From UBA1402 sp964575345 (GTDB lineage Bacteria; Bacteroidota; Bacteroidia; Bacteroidales; UBA1402): 64,000 nt of DNA. Each line of letters begins with the position of its first letter. Positions within the stretch are counted from its first letter, which is position 1. A program made the translations under genes and the position numbers. The stretch is taken from NCBI GenBank assembly GCA_964575345.1, contig CAZNQD010000003.1, forward strand, positions 15,525-79,524, given 5' to 3'. The notes under the pieces are model-generated. The model had not been told where the DNA came from, made no database searches, and worked only from the letters and a program-made list of their open reading frames with translations. This document shows positions 17,769 through 25,942 of this stretch, piece by piece.

Positions 17769-18463
17769 TATTCCTTCAATCTCGTCCTTTCAATATACCT
17801 GTCTATATTCAGGCCTTCTTGTGAAAGGGGATAATTCTTTTTTATTTTTTCGTAAGATTCGCGGGCATTGTTGTATTTTCCCAATGCTTCGTAAACACGG
17901 CCGGCCTTCATTAAATAAAGGGGAGCCAGTAAATTGTTATCGGCCTGGCCTGCTCTCTCGAAATAGGGCAAGGCTTTTTGTAATTGATCGAGTTCCACAT
18001 AACAATCGCCGATTGCTCCCGTCAACGCGGGTGAAACCATAATATCAACTGCATTAAGTTTACTGAGCCTGTCGATGGCTTTTTCGTAATCGCCCAGGTG
18101 CTTGTAGCACAAACCCGCATAGGCAGAAGCCAGTTTGGCAGTTTTGGTGATGCCGTAATTATCTATGATTCCTTCAAAACCTATAAATTCATAGTCATCT
18201 CCATATAGAGCCAGCTCAAATGAATCCGCAGCAAAGTACTGTTCTCCGCGGAACATCATTTCCTGAGCTTCTTTTTCTTTAGGCCCCATATAGCTGTTTC
18301 TGAAAAGAATGATACCACTCACCACTACTACGATAACCAACAAGGCCACCAAAAGGTTTTTCTGGTTGTTTTCTATGAATTGTTCCGAACGGGTCAATAC
18401 TTCGCCAACATTTTGCAGTTCCTCTTTTTGAGCTGCTTTTTTGGATGCATTTTTATTAGCCAT
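17768..18463 (-). CDS. membrane-anchored TPR protein
   Basis: 231 residues from MANKNASKKAAQ at 18463; the longer frame runs back across the -7 box. A basic, lysine-rich N-terminus is followed by one membrane helix (about 36-55), then tetratricopeptide repeats (about 75-225: YAGLCYKHLGDYEKAI, GDCYVELDQLQKALPYFERA, GRVYEALGKYNNARESYEKI). The layout resembles YfgM/ancillary envelope scaffolds facing the periplasm. Partners are unknown. It forms a two-gene operon with ribH, a pairing with no obvious functional logic. Confidence 0.8.
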   Translation of the reverse strand: MANKNASKKAAQKEELQNVGEVLTRSEQFIENNQKNLLVALLVIVVVVSGIILFRNSYMGPKEKEAQEMMFRGEQYFAADSFELALYGDDYEFIGFEGIIDNYGITKTAKLASAYAGLCYKHLGDYEKAIDRLSKLNAVDIMVSPALTGAIGDCYVELDQLQKALPYFERAGQADNNLLAPLYLMKAGRVYEALGKYNNARESYEKIKKNYPLSQEGLNIDRYIERTRLKE

Positions 18464-18497
18464 TTCTTTTATAATTGTATAAGACAAATTTGGTGTG

Positions 18498-18505
18498 CAA
18501 AAGTA
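18498..18505 (-). promoter_or_regulatory. -7 box of the TPR/ribH operon
   Basis: TACTTTTG on the minus strand, exact match, 35 bases before the chosen ATG 18463. The longest frame starts at 18511, upstream of this box, so that start is excluded. Confidence 0.65.
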
Positions 18506-18547
18506 TAGCATTTCGTTCTATTAATAAAATTTCCCTGATTTTTTTTA

Positions 18548-18555
18548 TACTTTTG
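18548..18555 (+). promoter_or_regulatory. -7 box of recF
   Basis: TACTTTTG, exact match and identical in sequence to the divergent TPR box 43 bases away. The GTG at 18557 follows directly, so recF starts at ATG 18581. Confidence 0.65.
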
Positions 18556-18580
18556 TGTGCATTTTCTCCAAAATTCGTCC

Positions 18581-19681
18581 ATGTACCTGCAAAAGTTATC
18601 CATTTTCAATTATAAAAATATACAAGAGGCCAATATTGAATTCTCTCCCCGTTTAAATTGTTTTTTCGGCAAGAACGGAGTGGGCAAAACCAATTTCCTG
18701 GACGCCATTCATTATCTTTCATTTTGTAAAAGCCATACCAATCCGGTTGACTCTCAGAATATTTTTCACGAGGCCGACTATTTTATGCTGCAGGGCAGCT
18801 ACCTGATCGAGGGCAAAGAAGAAGAGTATTATTGCGCTATGAAGCGCCGCCAAAAAAAAACATTCAAATTCAATAAAAAAGAATACGAACGCTTATCCGA
18901 TCACATAGGGCGCTTGCCCCTGGTTATCGTGTCTCCGGCTGACGAAAATCTGATTCGCGAAGGCAGTGATGAACGCCGAAGATTTATGGATATCGCTCTT
19001 TCGCAGTTTGATCACTCCTATATGGAGGCTCTTATGAGTTACAACAAGGCTCTTTATCAACGCAACGCTCTGTTGAAAAATGAGCAGATGAACAGGGAAG
19101 ATTCTCTCTACGAAATGTACGATGCTTCCATGAACGACTATGCCGGGCTGATTTATCAAAAACGCAGGGAATTCATAACTGCCTTTCAGCCTGTTTTTGA
19201 ACGTTATTACCAAGCCGTTTCCGGCCTTGGCGAAAGCATAGGACTGCACTATATATCGCATCTTGAACAGGGAAATTTGCAGGAACAGCTTTTCCGTTCG
19301 AGAGAAAAAGATATTATTCTGGGTTTTACCACCAAGGGCATTCACAAAGACGAGCTCGAAATGCAAATCGACGGCTATCCCATCAAAAGAGTAGGCTCCC
19401 AGGGGCAAAACAAAAGTTATCTGATTGCCTTGAAACTGGCACAATACGAATACCTGAAACAAGCCGGCAGGAAAAAACCTATTCTTCTGCTCGACGACCT
19501 CTTCGATAAACTCGATGCTTCGCGGGTGGAACGCATCATTCAACTGGTTTCCAAAGAAGATTTCGGGCAGATATTTATTACCGATACCCACCGGGAACAC
19601 CTGAATATGATTTTACAGGCCAACGGTAAGGATTTCCGCGTTTTTCACATAGAAAACGCCTGCATTTGTCCTACAGAATAA
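18581..19681 (+). CDS. recF: DNA replication and repair protein RecF
   Basis: 366 residues from MYLQKLSIFNYKNIQ. An SMC-like ABC ATPase that with RecOR loads RecA at single-strand gaps. Walker A is GKNGVGKTN (30-38), the ABC signature region is VGSQGQNKSYLIAL, and Walker B is PILLLDDLFDKLD followed by a D-loop and the ITDTHREHL switch. Length is usual. The DUF721 gene follows after 7 bases. Bacteroidota recF is often unlinked to dnaA/dnaN, as here. Confidence 0.95.
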   Translation: MYLQKLSIFNYKNIQEANIEFSPRLNCFFGKNGVGKTNFLDAIHYLSFCKSHTNPVDSQNIFHEADYFMLQGSYLIEGKEEEYYCAMKRRQKKTFKFNKKEYERLSDHIGRLPLVIVSPADENLIREGSDERRRFMDIALSQFDHSYMEALMSYNKALYQRNALLKNEQMNREDSLYEMYDASMNDYAGLIYQKRREFITAFQPVFERYYQAVSGLGESIGLHYISHLEQGNLQEQLFRSREKDIILGFTTKGIHKDELEMQIDGYPIKRVGSQGQNKSYLIALKLAQYEYLKQAGRKKPILLLDDLFDKLDASRVERIIQLVSKEDFGQIFITDTHREHLNMILQANGKDFRVFHIENACICPTE

Positions 19682-19688
19682 GAAATCT

Positions 19689-19979
19689 ATGCGCAGGAAG
19701 AACGCCCAAACATTGGCAGAAGTGCTAAGCGAAGTGCTCAAAAATCAGCAACTCCAAGGCAAACTTGACGAAACAGCAGCCATCAGGCTATGGCCCGAAG
19801 TGGTGGGCAAAGCCCTGGCTGAACATACGGATAATTTGTATTTCAAACATTCCGTCCTGCACGTCCATGTCAAATCGGCCATTATCCGCAACGAACTTAT
19901 GCTAATCAGGCCTCAGTTGATAAAGCGCCTCAACGAAAAAATTGGCAACCAGGCAGTTAAAAACCTGGTGTTGCATTAA
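19689..19979 (+). CDS. DUF721 (DciA-like) protein
   Basis: 96 residues. The pattern LAEVLSEVLKNQQLQGKLDETAAIRLWPEVVGKALAEHT, then a strand-rich part (LYFKHSVLHVHVKSAIIRNELMLIRPQLIKRLNEKIG), is the DUF721/DciA domain. DciA proteins help load the replicative helicase in bacteria lacking DnaC/DnaI, and the position 7 bases after recF, a replication-linked gene, fits. A helicase-loading role in this organism is inference. Confidence 0.87.
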   Translation: MRRKNAQTLAEVLSEVLKNQQLQGKLDETAAIRLWPEVVGKALAEHTDNLYFKHSVLHVHVKSAIIRNELMLIRPQLIKRLNEKIGNQAVKNLVLH

Positions 19980-19990
19980 TTCCCCGGATT

Positions 19991-20578
19991 CTATTTGAAT
20001 TGGCTGAGGAGGCCTTCCAGATTGGCTGTGAATAATTTTACCGAAATGGCCAGCAAAATAATCCCGAAGAATTTTCGAATGATATAAATGCCTGCACGAC
20101 CAATGATTTTTTCAATTCGCTTAACTCCCTTGAGAACCAAAAAGACAACCACAATATTCAGGAACAGTGCTATTAGAATATTAATTGTCTGAAATTCCGC
20201 CTTCAACGAAAGCATGGTTGTAAAAGATCCGGCACCCACGATGAGAGGAAATACCAAAGGCACTATGGAAGAAACTTCGGCCGGGCCTTTATAGCGAAAC
20301 ACTTCAATATCGAAAATCATTTCGGCTGCCACGGCAAAAATCACGATAGCACCGGCCACAGCAAAAGAAGATATATTTACTCCAAACAAGGCAAGCACTC
20401 CGTCTCCCAGAAAGAAAAAGGCAATCAAAAGAGCAAAAGAAATCAAAGAAATCTTTAATGAAGGAACTCCTCCCGGCTTTTTCTGCAAATCAATGATGAT
20501 TGGAATAGAACCAACGATATCGATGATGGCAAATAAAACCGTGAATGCGCTTAATATCTCTCTTAAATTGAATTCCAT
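19991..20578 (-). CDS. MarC-family integral membrane protein
   Basis: 195 residues from MEFNLREILSAF. Six predicted membrane helices; the N-terminal LFAIIDIVGSIPIIIDL and SLISFALLIAFFFLGDGVL are typical of MarC. Family function is unresolved, and the old link to multiple antibiotic resistance has been withdrawn. The start is set by the -7 box at 20594-20601, which lies inside the longer frame. It is convergent with DUF721 and divergent from the cNMP-fold gene. Confidence 0.88.
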   Translation of the reverse strand: MEFNLREILSAFTVLFAIIDIVGSIPIIIDLQKKPGGVPSLKISLISFALLIAFFFLGDGVLALFGVNISSFAVAGAIVIFAVAAEMIFDIEVFRYKGPAEVSSIVPLVFPLIVGAGSFTTMLSLKAEFQTINILIALFLNIVVVFLVLKGVKRIEKIIGRAGIYIIRKFFGIILLAISVKLFTANLEGLLSQFK

Positions 20579-20593
20579 GGTTATTATTTTTTG

Positions 20594-20601
20594 CAAAAAT
20601 A
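20594..20601 (-). promoter_or_regulatory. -7 box of the marC-family gene
   Basis: TATTTTTG on the minus strand, exact match, 16 bases before ATG 20578. It rules out the upstream start at 20653. Confidence 0.6.
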
Positions 20602-20664
20602 GCGCATTTTCAGAAATCTTGAGTATTTTCGCAAAGGAATTATTTATACTCAAAAAAACGCGAG

Positions 20665-21063
20665 ATGTCCAGATTTGAACTTTTTTTGAAATACCCTTTG
20701 TTTAAAGGAATGAGTATGGATGAGTTGTTCCCGCTTTTGACCAAAGTAAGCCTCGACTTTGACAATTATAGCGCCGGAGATCTTCTCTTTGACAAAGATA
20801 CCGTTTGCGAAAATCTGATCTTTTTGCTGGATGGCAAAGTGGAACTCGAAAACGAACAAAAGAAAAAACGCATCGCACAAGGGCCTGAATTAATAGTTTT
20901 TACACATTTATTCGGACAGAAGCGACATATGCCGCTGATTGTCAAAGCCTTGGATAATTGCAGCATCATGCAGATCGACAGGAAATCTTTGTTGTTTTTG
21001 ATGCGCAACAGTCAAACCGTATTATGCAATTATCTCGACTTGATTTCGGATCTGAGTGCTTAA
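20665..21063 (+). CDS. stand-alone cyclic-nucleotide-binding-fold protein
   Basis: 132 residues. It matches a single Crp-type cNMP-binding beta-barrel: FKGMSMDELFPLL, then YSAGDLLFDKDTVCENLIFLLDGKVEL, then a strand pattern ending in a helix. There is no helix-turn-helix DNA-binding domain after it. The classic phosphate-binding cassette (FGE...RAA) is not evident, so ligand binding is doubtful. Function is unknown. A weak -7-like TATTTTCG lies at 20624-20631. It is monocistronic, followed by the M3 peptidase 123 bases later. Confidence 0.7.
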   Translation: MSRFELFLKYPLFKGMSMDELFPLLTKVSLDFDNYSAGDLLFDKDTVCENLIFLLDGKVELENEQKKKRIAQGPELIVFTHLFGQKRHMPLIVKALDNCSIMQIDRKSLLFLMRNSQTVLCNYLDLISDLSA

Positions 21064-21186
21064 ATCCGGCACCGGCAAACTCATCCCACTTTCCATTTTC
21101 CACTGCTTATAAGCGATTCTAAAAGCAGTCACATTAGTACTATTGCTAAACGAATTAATTAGGACAAGACAGAAAGAATTGACCAG

Positions 21187-23271
21187 ATGAAAACTAAATT
21201 TTTTTTTATTATGACAGCGCTGACCGTTATTGGTCTTCAGGCCTCCAATCCCTTTTTGGGAAAATACAAAACCCTGCATGAGACAGCCCCCTTCAGGGAA
21301 GTTAAAATTGAACACATACTTCCTGCCTATCAGGAAGCTATACGCCTGCATGATAAAGAAATTCAAAAAATTACCGCCAACAAAGAGCCGGCCACCTTCG
21401 CTAATACCATCGAAGCATTGGAACGCTCGGGTGAATTACTTGACAAAGTGTCGGCAGTCTACTATACCTTGCTCAACAATGAGGCCGGTGACGAACTGAT
21501 GAACTTATCTCAGCAAATTTCGCCCCTGCTGTCTGAACATCAAAACAACATAGTTCTCAACGAGGCTCTGTACAAGAGAATCAAAACAGTATACGACAAC
21601 AGGGAGAACTTAAACCTGAATACAGAACAAAGCCGCCTGCTCTGGGAAACGTATATGGACTTTCTGGACAGCGGAGCCACCCTCGAAGGAGCCGACCGCG
21701 AAAAATACCGGGAACTGAGCACCAAACTGAGCCAACTCAGCCTGAATTTCGGACAAAATGTGCTGAAAGCCACCAATGCCTACTCCAAAGTCTTTACCGA
21801 TAAAGCATTATTGTCCGGCATTCCGGAAGATGTGTTAAGCATAGCTGCCGAAAAAGCTAAAGCCAAAGGGCTGGAGGGCTGGCTTTTTGACCTTAGTGCC
21901 CCCAGCTACGGTGCTTTTCTGAAATACGCAGACAACAGAGAACTCCGCGAAGAAATGTACCGGGCTTATATGGGCAGGAGCCTCGAAGGTGAATTCAACA
22001 ACCAGCCCGTCATCAGGGATATCGTCAACGCCCGTCTCGAAATGGCCGGCCTGTTTGGCTATTCCGACTATGCCTCCTATGTGCTGCGCAGAAGGATGAC
22101 CAAAAATCCCGAAACCGTTTACGGCCTGCTGGATCAGCTCAGAGAAGCCTATTTGCCTTTGGGTCAAAGGGAACTTTCGGCTCTTCAGGGATTTGCCCTG
22201 GGGTATGAGAAAAATTTCATTAAACTTGAAGCCTGGGATTGGTCGTATTATTCCCAGAAACTCAAAGACTTGCAGTTTGACCTCAACGACGAAATGCTCA
22301 AACCCTACTTTAAACTGGACAAGGTCATAGAGGGTGTGTTCGGGCTGGCCACCAAATTATACGGTCTCCGTTTCGAGAAAAACGACAAGATCCAGGTTTG
22401 GCATGAGGAGGTAAGCGCCTACGAAGTCTTCGACAAGGATGGTTCTTTCCTTGCTGTCCTTTATACCGATTTCCACCCCAGGGCAAGCAAGCGCTCCGGA
22501 GCCTGGATGAGTGATATTAAAGCACAGCACAAAATCAAAAACAAAGATATCCGGCCCCATATCACATTGACCACCAATTTCACTCCCTCTACCGCCGAAA
22601 AGCCATCCCTGCTCACTTTTGATGAAGTGACCACCTTTTTGCACGAATTTGGCCATGCCCTGCACGGAATGCTTTCCAATACCACCTATGCCTCGCTGGC
22701 AGGTACCAACGTTTACCGCGATTTTGTGGAACTGCCTTCACAAATAATGGAAAACTGGGGCACTAAGCAGGAGTTTCTGAATACCTTTGCGGTTCACTAC
22801 CTGAGCGGCGAAAAGATTCCTGCCGAATTGATCGAAAAAATAATTGCCTCCGATAACTTTAACGCTGGATATGCTTGTTTGCGCCAGCTGAGTTTCGGCT
22901 ATCTGGACATGGCCTGGCACAGTCTTCAAAAACCCTTCGACGGGGATGTACGTCAATTCGAAAATCAGGCCTGGAACTCGGTCATCCTGCTTCCGCAACC
23001 TCAGGAAGCCTGCATGAGTACAGGTTTCAGCCATATCTTTTCGGGAGGTTATGCCGCCGGTTATTACGGGTATAAATGGGCAGAAGTACTTGATGCCGAC
23101 GCCTTTGAATTCTATACCGAAAACGAAGTCTTCGACACCCAAAGGGCAGCTTCGTTTCGCGAAAATATCCTATCCAGAGGAGGCACCCAGGATCCCATGG
23201 AACTTTATTTAAAATTCAGAGGGCGTGAACCCCGTATTGATGCTTTACTTAAACGCAACGGAATAAAATAA
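21187..23271 (+). CDS. M3-family peptidyl-dipeptidase (Dcp-like)
   Basis: 694 residues. An N-terminal hydrophobic segment (about 4-20, ending GLQAS) suggests export. The thermolysin-like zinc site is HEFGH at 486-490 with the third ligand Glu515 (DFVELPSQIMENWG). Helical N-terminal and C-terminal regions match oligopeptidase A/Dcp. It would release dipeptides from peptide C-termini, probably in the periplasm. It leads an operon: the dCMP deaminase ATG directly follows its stop, then an S41 protease and a folate enzyme. Confidence 0.92.
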   Translation: MKTKFFFIMTALTVIGLQASNPFLGKYKTLHETAPFREVKIEHILPAYQEAIRLHDKEIQKITANKEPATFANTIEALERSGELLDKVSAVYYTLLNNEAGDELMNLSQQISPLLSEHQNNIVLNEALYKRIKTVYDNRENLNLNTEQSRLLWETYMDFLDSGATLEGADREKYRELSTKLSQLSLNFGQNVLKATNAYSKVFTDKALLSGIPEDVLSIAAEKAKAKGLEGWLFDLSAPSYGAFLKYADNRELREEMYRAYMGRSLEGEFNNQPVIRDIVNARLEMAGLFGYSDYASYVLRRRMTKNPETVYGLLDQLREAYLPLGQRELSALQGFALGYEKNFIKLEAWDWSYYSQKLKDLQFDLNDEMLKPYFKLDKVIEGVFGLATKLYGLRFEKNDKIQVWHEEVSAYEVFDKDGSFLAVLYTDFHPRASKRSGAWMSDIKAQHKIKNKDIRPHITLTTNFTPSTAEKPSLLTFDEVTTFLHEFGHALHGMLSNTTYASLAGTNVYRDFVELPSQIMENWGTKQEFLNTFAVHYLSGEKIPAELIEKIIASDNFNAGYACLRQLSFGYLDMAWHSLQKPFDGDVRQFENQAWNSVILLPQPQEACMSTGFSHIFSGGYAAGYYGYKWAEVLDADAFEFYTENEVFDTQRAASFRENILSRGGTQDPMELYLKFRGREPRIDALLKRNGIK

Positions 23272-23700
23272 ATGGACGATAAACAAGCCTTACTTGATAA
23301 ACGATACATGCGCATGGCCTTGATCTGGGCCGAAAATTCCTACTGTATACGAAGGCAGGTCGGAGCTCTGATGGTGAAAGACAAGCGTATTATTTCTGAC
23401 GGCTATAACGGCACTCCTTCGGGTTTTGAAAATATATGCGAGGACGGTGAGGGCAACACCAAAGCTTATGTTTTGCACGCAGAAGCCAATGCTATAACCA
23501 AGGTGGCCCGCTCGCACAACAGCAGCCAGGGAGCAACCATTTATGTTACTGCCTGTCCTTGTATAGATTGCGCCAAATTGATCATTCAGGCAGGTATAGT
23601 AAGAGTGGTCTACGGAGAACCCTACCATGCCGAAGACGGCCTGAATCTTTTGCTGAGGGCAGGCATCGATGTTTGCTTTTGCGATAAAAGTCTGCTTTAA
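23272..23700 (+). CDS. deoxycytidylate (dCMP) deaminase
   Basis: 142 residues. Zinc site His69-Ala-Glu71 (LHAEANA) and Pro96-Cys97-x-x-Cys100 (ACPCIDC), in the ComEB-like arrangement with GYNGTPSGF near 44-52. It deaminates dCMP to dUMP, feeding dTMP synthesis. It is distinct from the free-base/nucleoside cytidine deaminase at 38958. It begins the base after the M3 peptidase stop (TAAATG). A downstream folate gene in the same operon also supports thymidylate metabolism. Confidence 0.92.
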   Translation: MDDKQALLDKRYMRMALIWAENSYCIRRQVGALMVKDKRIISDGYNGTPSGFENICEDGEGNTKAYVLHAEANAITKVARSHNSSQGATIYVTACPCIDCAKLIIQAGIVRVVYGEPYHAEDGLNLLLRAGIDVCFCDKSLL

Positions 23701-23724
23701 TTAACTATTTAACAATTCCTTGCG

Positions 23725-25362
23725 ATGAAAAACCGGTATCAACTGTTTCTTATCATATTCCTTTCCGTACTGATCGGTATAACCATAGGTAATTTTGTTT
23801 CACTCAGGCAACAAAACAATAAATTCATTCCCTCTCTGGTGAATTTCAACAAGCTGGACGCCCTGCTCAATCTCGTATCTTCCAAATATGTGGAAGATGT
23901 GGACGAAAAAAAACTTATCGAAGGCCTGATCCCTAAAGTCTTGTTGGAATTGGACCCTCACTCGGTCTACATTTCGGCAGAAGAAATGGAAAGAGCCAAC
24001 GAAGACATCGAAGGTTCGTTCAGCGGGGTGGGCATACAATTCAATATCCGGGAAGATACCATACGAGTGGTTGCCGTCATCACGGGAGGCCCCGCCGAGC
24101 AAGCCGGCCTCAGGGCGGGTGATATGATTGTCAGTATTAACGATAGTAGTTTTGTGGGTCCCGCGGTCAACAACGAACGAGTGATGAAAACCCTGAGAGG
24201 TGAAAAAAACACAGAGGTCAAGGTAGGTATACTCAGAAGAAATGCCGGCCGGGAACTCAGCTATAAGCTTATGCGAGACGATATCCCGGTGAACAGCATT
24301 GATGCTTCTTACAAGATAGGAGAAAACATCGCCTACATTAAACTCGGTAAATTTACCAGATCCACCTACAATGAGTTCTTGTCTGTTATCAGTAAAATGC
24401 AGGCACAGGACAATTGCGACCGCGTTATTCTCGACCTCAGAGGCAATCCCGGAGGATTAATGGGCCCTGCCCTGGCTATTCTTAATGAGTTTCTACCCCG
24501 AAACAGCCTGATGCTGTATGTCGAAGGCAAGGCTTACAAAAGAGAAGAGAGTTTTTCCGATGGCAGAGGTTCCTGTCAGAATACTCCTCTTATCGTGCTG
24601 ATGGATGAATGGGCTGCTTCCTCGAGTGAGATTGTGGCCGGAGCCATACAGGACAACGACAGGGGATACATTGTCGGCCGCAGGTCTTACGGGAAAGGTC
24701 TGGTTCAGCAACAAATTCCATTTAAAGACGGCTCTGCCGTTCGTTTAACGGTTGCGCATTACTACGTGCCTTCGGGGCGTAATATTCAAAAACCTTTCGA
24801 AAAAGGTGATTTCAAAGATTACGAAATGGATTTAGTGAATCGCTATATGCGGGGAGAATTCGACTCACGCGACAGTATTCGGCTGAGCGACAGTCTTATT
24901 TATAATACCAAAGGGGGACGTCTGGTGTACGGCGGAGGAGGCATTATGCCCGATTTCTTTGTGCCCATAGACACCACCGGCAGCAGTGAATGGTACAATA
25001 CAGTATTCAACCAAATATACCCCTATAACTTCGCGGCCAATTACGCCGATCACCACCGCGAGCAGTTATCGGCTTTAAAAACTCCTGCCGACTTAAAGGC
25101 TTATCTGCAAGAGCAAAGAGTCTTCGAAAGCTTTGTTGAATATACGGCAGCCCAAGGCATTGCCAAAAAGCCGCAACAAATCTCCGAATCCAAAGAATTG
25201 GCCGCTACTCAGATTTATGCTTATATAGCACGTAATATTCTGGGAGAAGATGCCTTCTGGATGCTCTTGCAGGAAAAAGATCCCACACTCAACAAAGCCG
25301 TTTCGCTTATCCGGGACCTGGGTGTAAATGTTGCCACGGATACAGCAGAGCAAAAACAATAA
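23725..25362 (+). CDS. S41 C-terminal processing protease (CtpA/Prc type)
   Basis: 545 residues. An N-terminal membrane anchor or uncleaved signal (about 6-24) is followed by a PDZ domain (about 88-165; GVGIQFNIREDTIRVVAV, GDMIVSINDSS) and the S41 catalytic domain: the serine motif ASSSE at 298-302 and the general base Lys324 in SYGKGLVQQ. A C-terminal helical extension (about 440-545) follows. It degrades or trims periplasmic proteins from the C-terminus. It is third in the M3/dCMP deaminase operon, 5 bases before the folate enzyme. Confidence 0.93.
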   Translation: MKNRYQLFLIIFLSVLIGITIGNFVSLRQQNNKFIPSLVNFNKLDALLNLVSSKYVEDVDEKKLIEGLIPKVLLELDPHSVYISAEEMERANEDIEGSFSGVGIQFNIREDTIRVVAVITGGPAEQAGLRAGDMIVSINDSSFVGPAVNNERVMKTLRGEKNTEVKVGILRRNAGRELSYKLMRDDIPVNSIDASYKIGENIAYIKLGKFTRSTYNEFLSVISKMQAQDNCDRVILDLRGNPGGLMGPALAILNEFLPRNSLMLYVEGKAYKREESFSDGRGSCQNTPLIVLMDEWAASSSEIVAGAIQDNDRGYIVGRRSYGKGLVQQQIPFKDGSAVRLTVAHYYVPSGRNIQKPFEKGDFKDYEMDLVNRYMRGEFDSRDSIRLSDSLIYNTKGGRLVYGGGGIMPDFFVPIDTTGSSEWYNTVFNQIYPYNFAANYADHHREQLSALKTPADLKAYLQEQRVFESFVEYTAAQGIAKKPQQISESKELAATQIYAYIARNILGEDAFWMLLQEKDPTLNKAVSLIRDLGVNVATDTAEQKQ

Positions 25363-25367
25363 ATACG

Positions 25368-25916
25368 ATGGATACCGCGGCCGCGCAAAAAGAACAGCTA
25401 AGAAAGGCTCTGCGCTTGCTGACAAAACAACAAAACCCTGCAGAGCTCGAAAAAGAATCCAGGCTTATTTGCAACAAGCTGGAATGGAGTCCTGAGTTTA
25501 AGGAAGCCCAAAACCTCTTGTTGTATTATTCCTTGTCCGACGAAGTGAGTACGCTGGAATTGATTCAGCGCTGGTACAAACATAAAAATATTCTGCTCCC
25601 CGTAATCATCGACGACAGCAACATGGTTTTACGCCTTTACACCGGACAAACTGCTTTGCAGCTGAATCCCTGGGGTATTGCCGAACCCATAGGAGAAGAT
25701 TTCTTGGTTTACGATAAGATCGACCTGGCGGTTATTCCCGGTATGGCCTTCGATAAACAGGGCTACAGGCTGGGACGGGGTAAAGCATATTACGACCGTT
25801 TTCTGGGTCAACTTCAATGCCCTGTGTTTGGCTTGTGTTTTGCTTACCGCTGCCTTGAAAGCCTGCCTGTAGAAGACTGGGACATCCCTGTTCAACGAGT
25901 GATAAGCAGTATTTGA
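25368..25916 (+). CDS. 5-formyltetrahydrofolate cyclo-ligase
   Basis: 182 residues. It converts 5-formyl-THF and ATP to 5,10-methenyl-THF in the cytoplasm. The C-terminal motif VIPGMAFDKQGYRLGRGKAYYDRFL is diagnostic (FD-x-x-G-x-RLGRGKGYYDR). The N-terminal helix KEQLRKALRLL fits the usual start. Length is standard. It is last in the four-gene operon and ends 26 bases from the convergent GH57 gene, with no terminator visible. Confidence 0.93.
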   Translation: MDTAAAQKEQLRKALRLLTKQQNPAELEKESRLICNKLEWSPEFKEAQNLLLYYSLSDEVSTLELIQRWYKHKNILLPVIIDDSNMVLRLYTGQTALQLNPWGIAEPIGEDFLVYDKIDLAVIPGMAFDKQGYRLGRGKAYYDRFLGQLQCPVFGLCFAYRCLESLPVEDWDIPVQRVISSI

Positions 25917-25942
25917 AGGTTTTGGTTATAACTGCCGCTATA

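Noticed and set aside
18893..19600. 235-residue minus-strand frame inside recF
   Set aside because: Antisense shadow of recF; no family motif or promoter.
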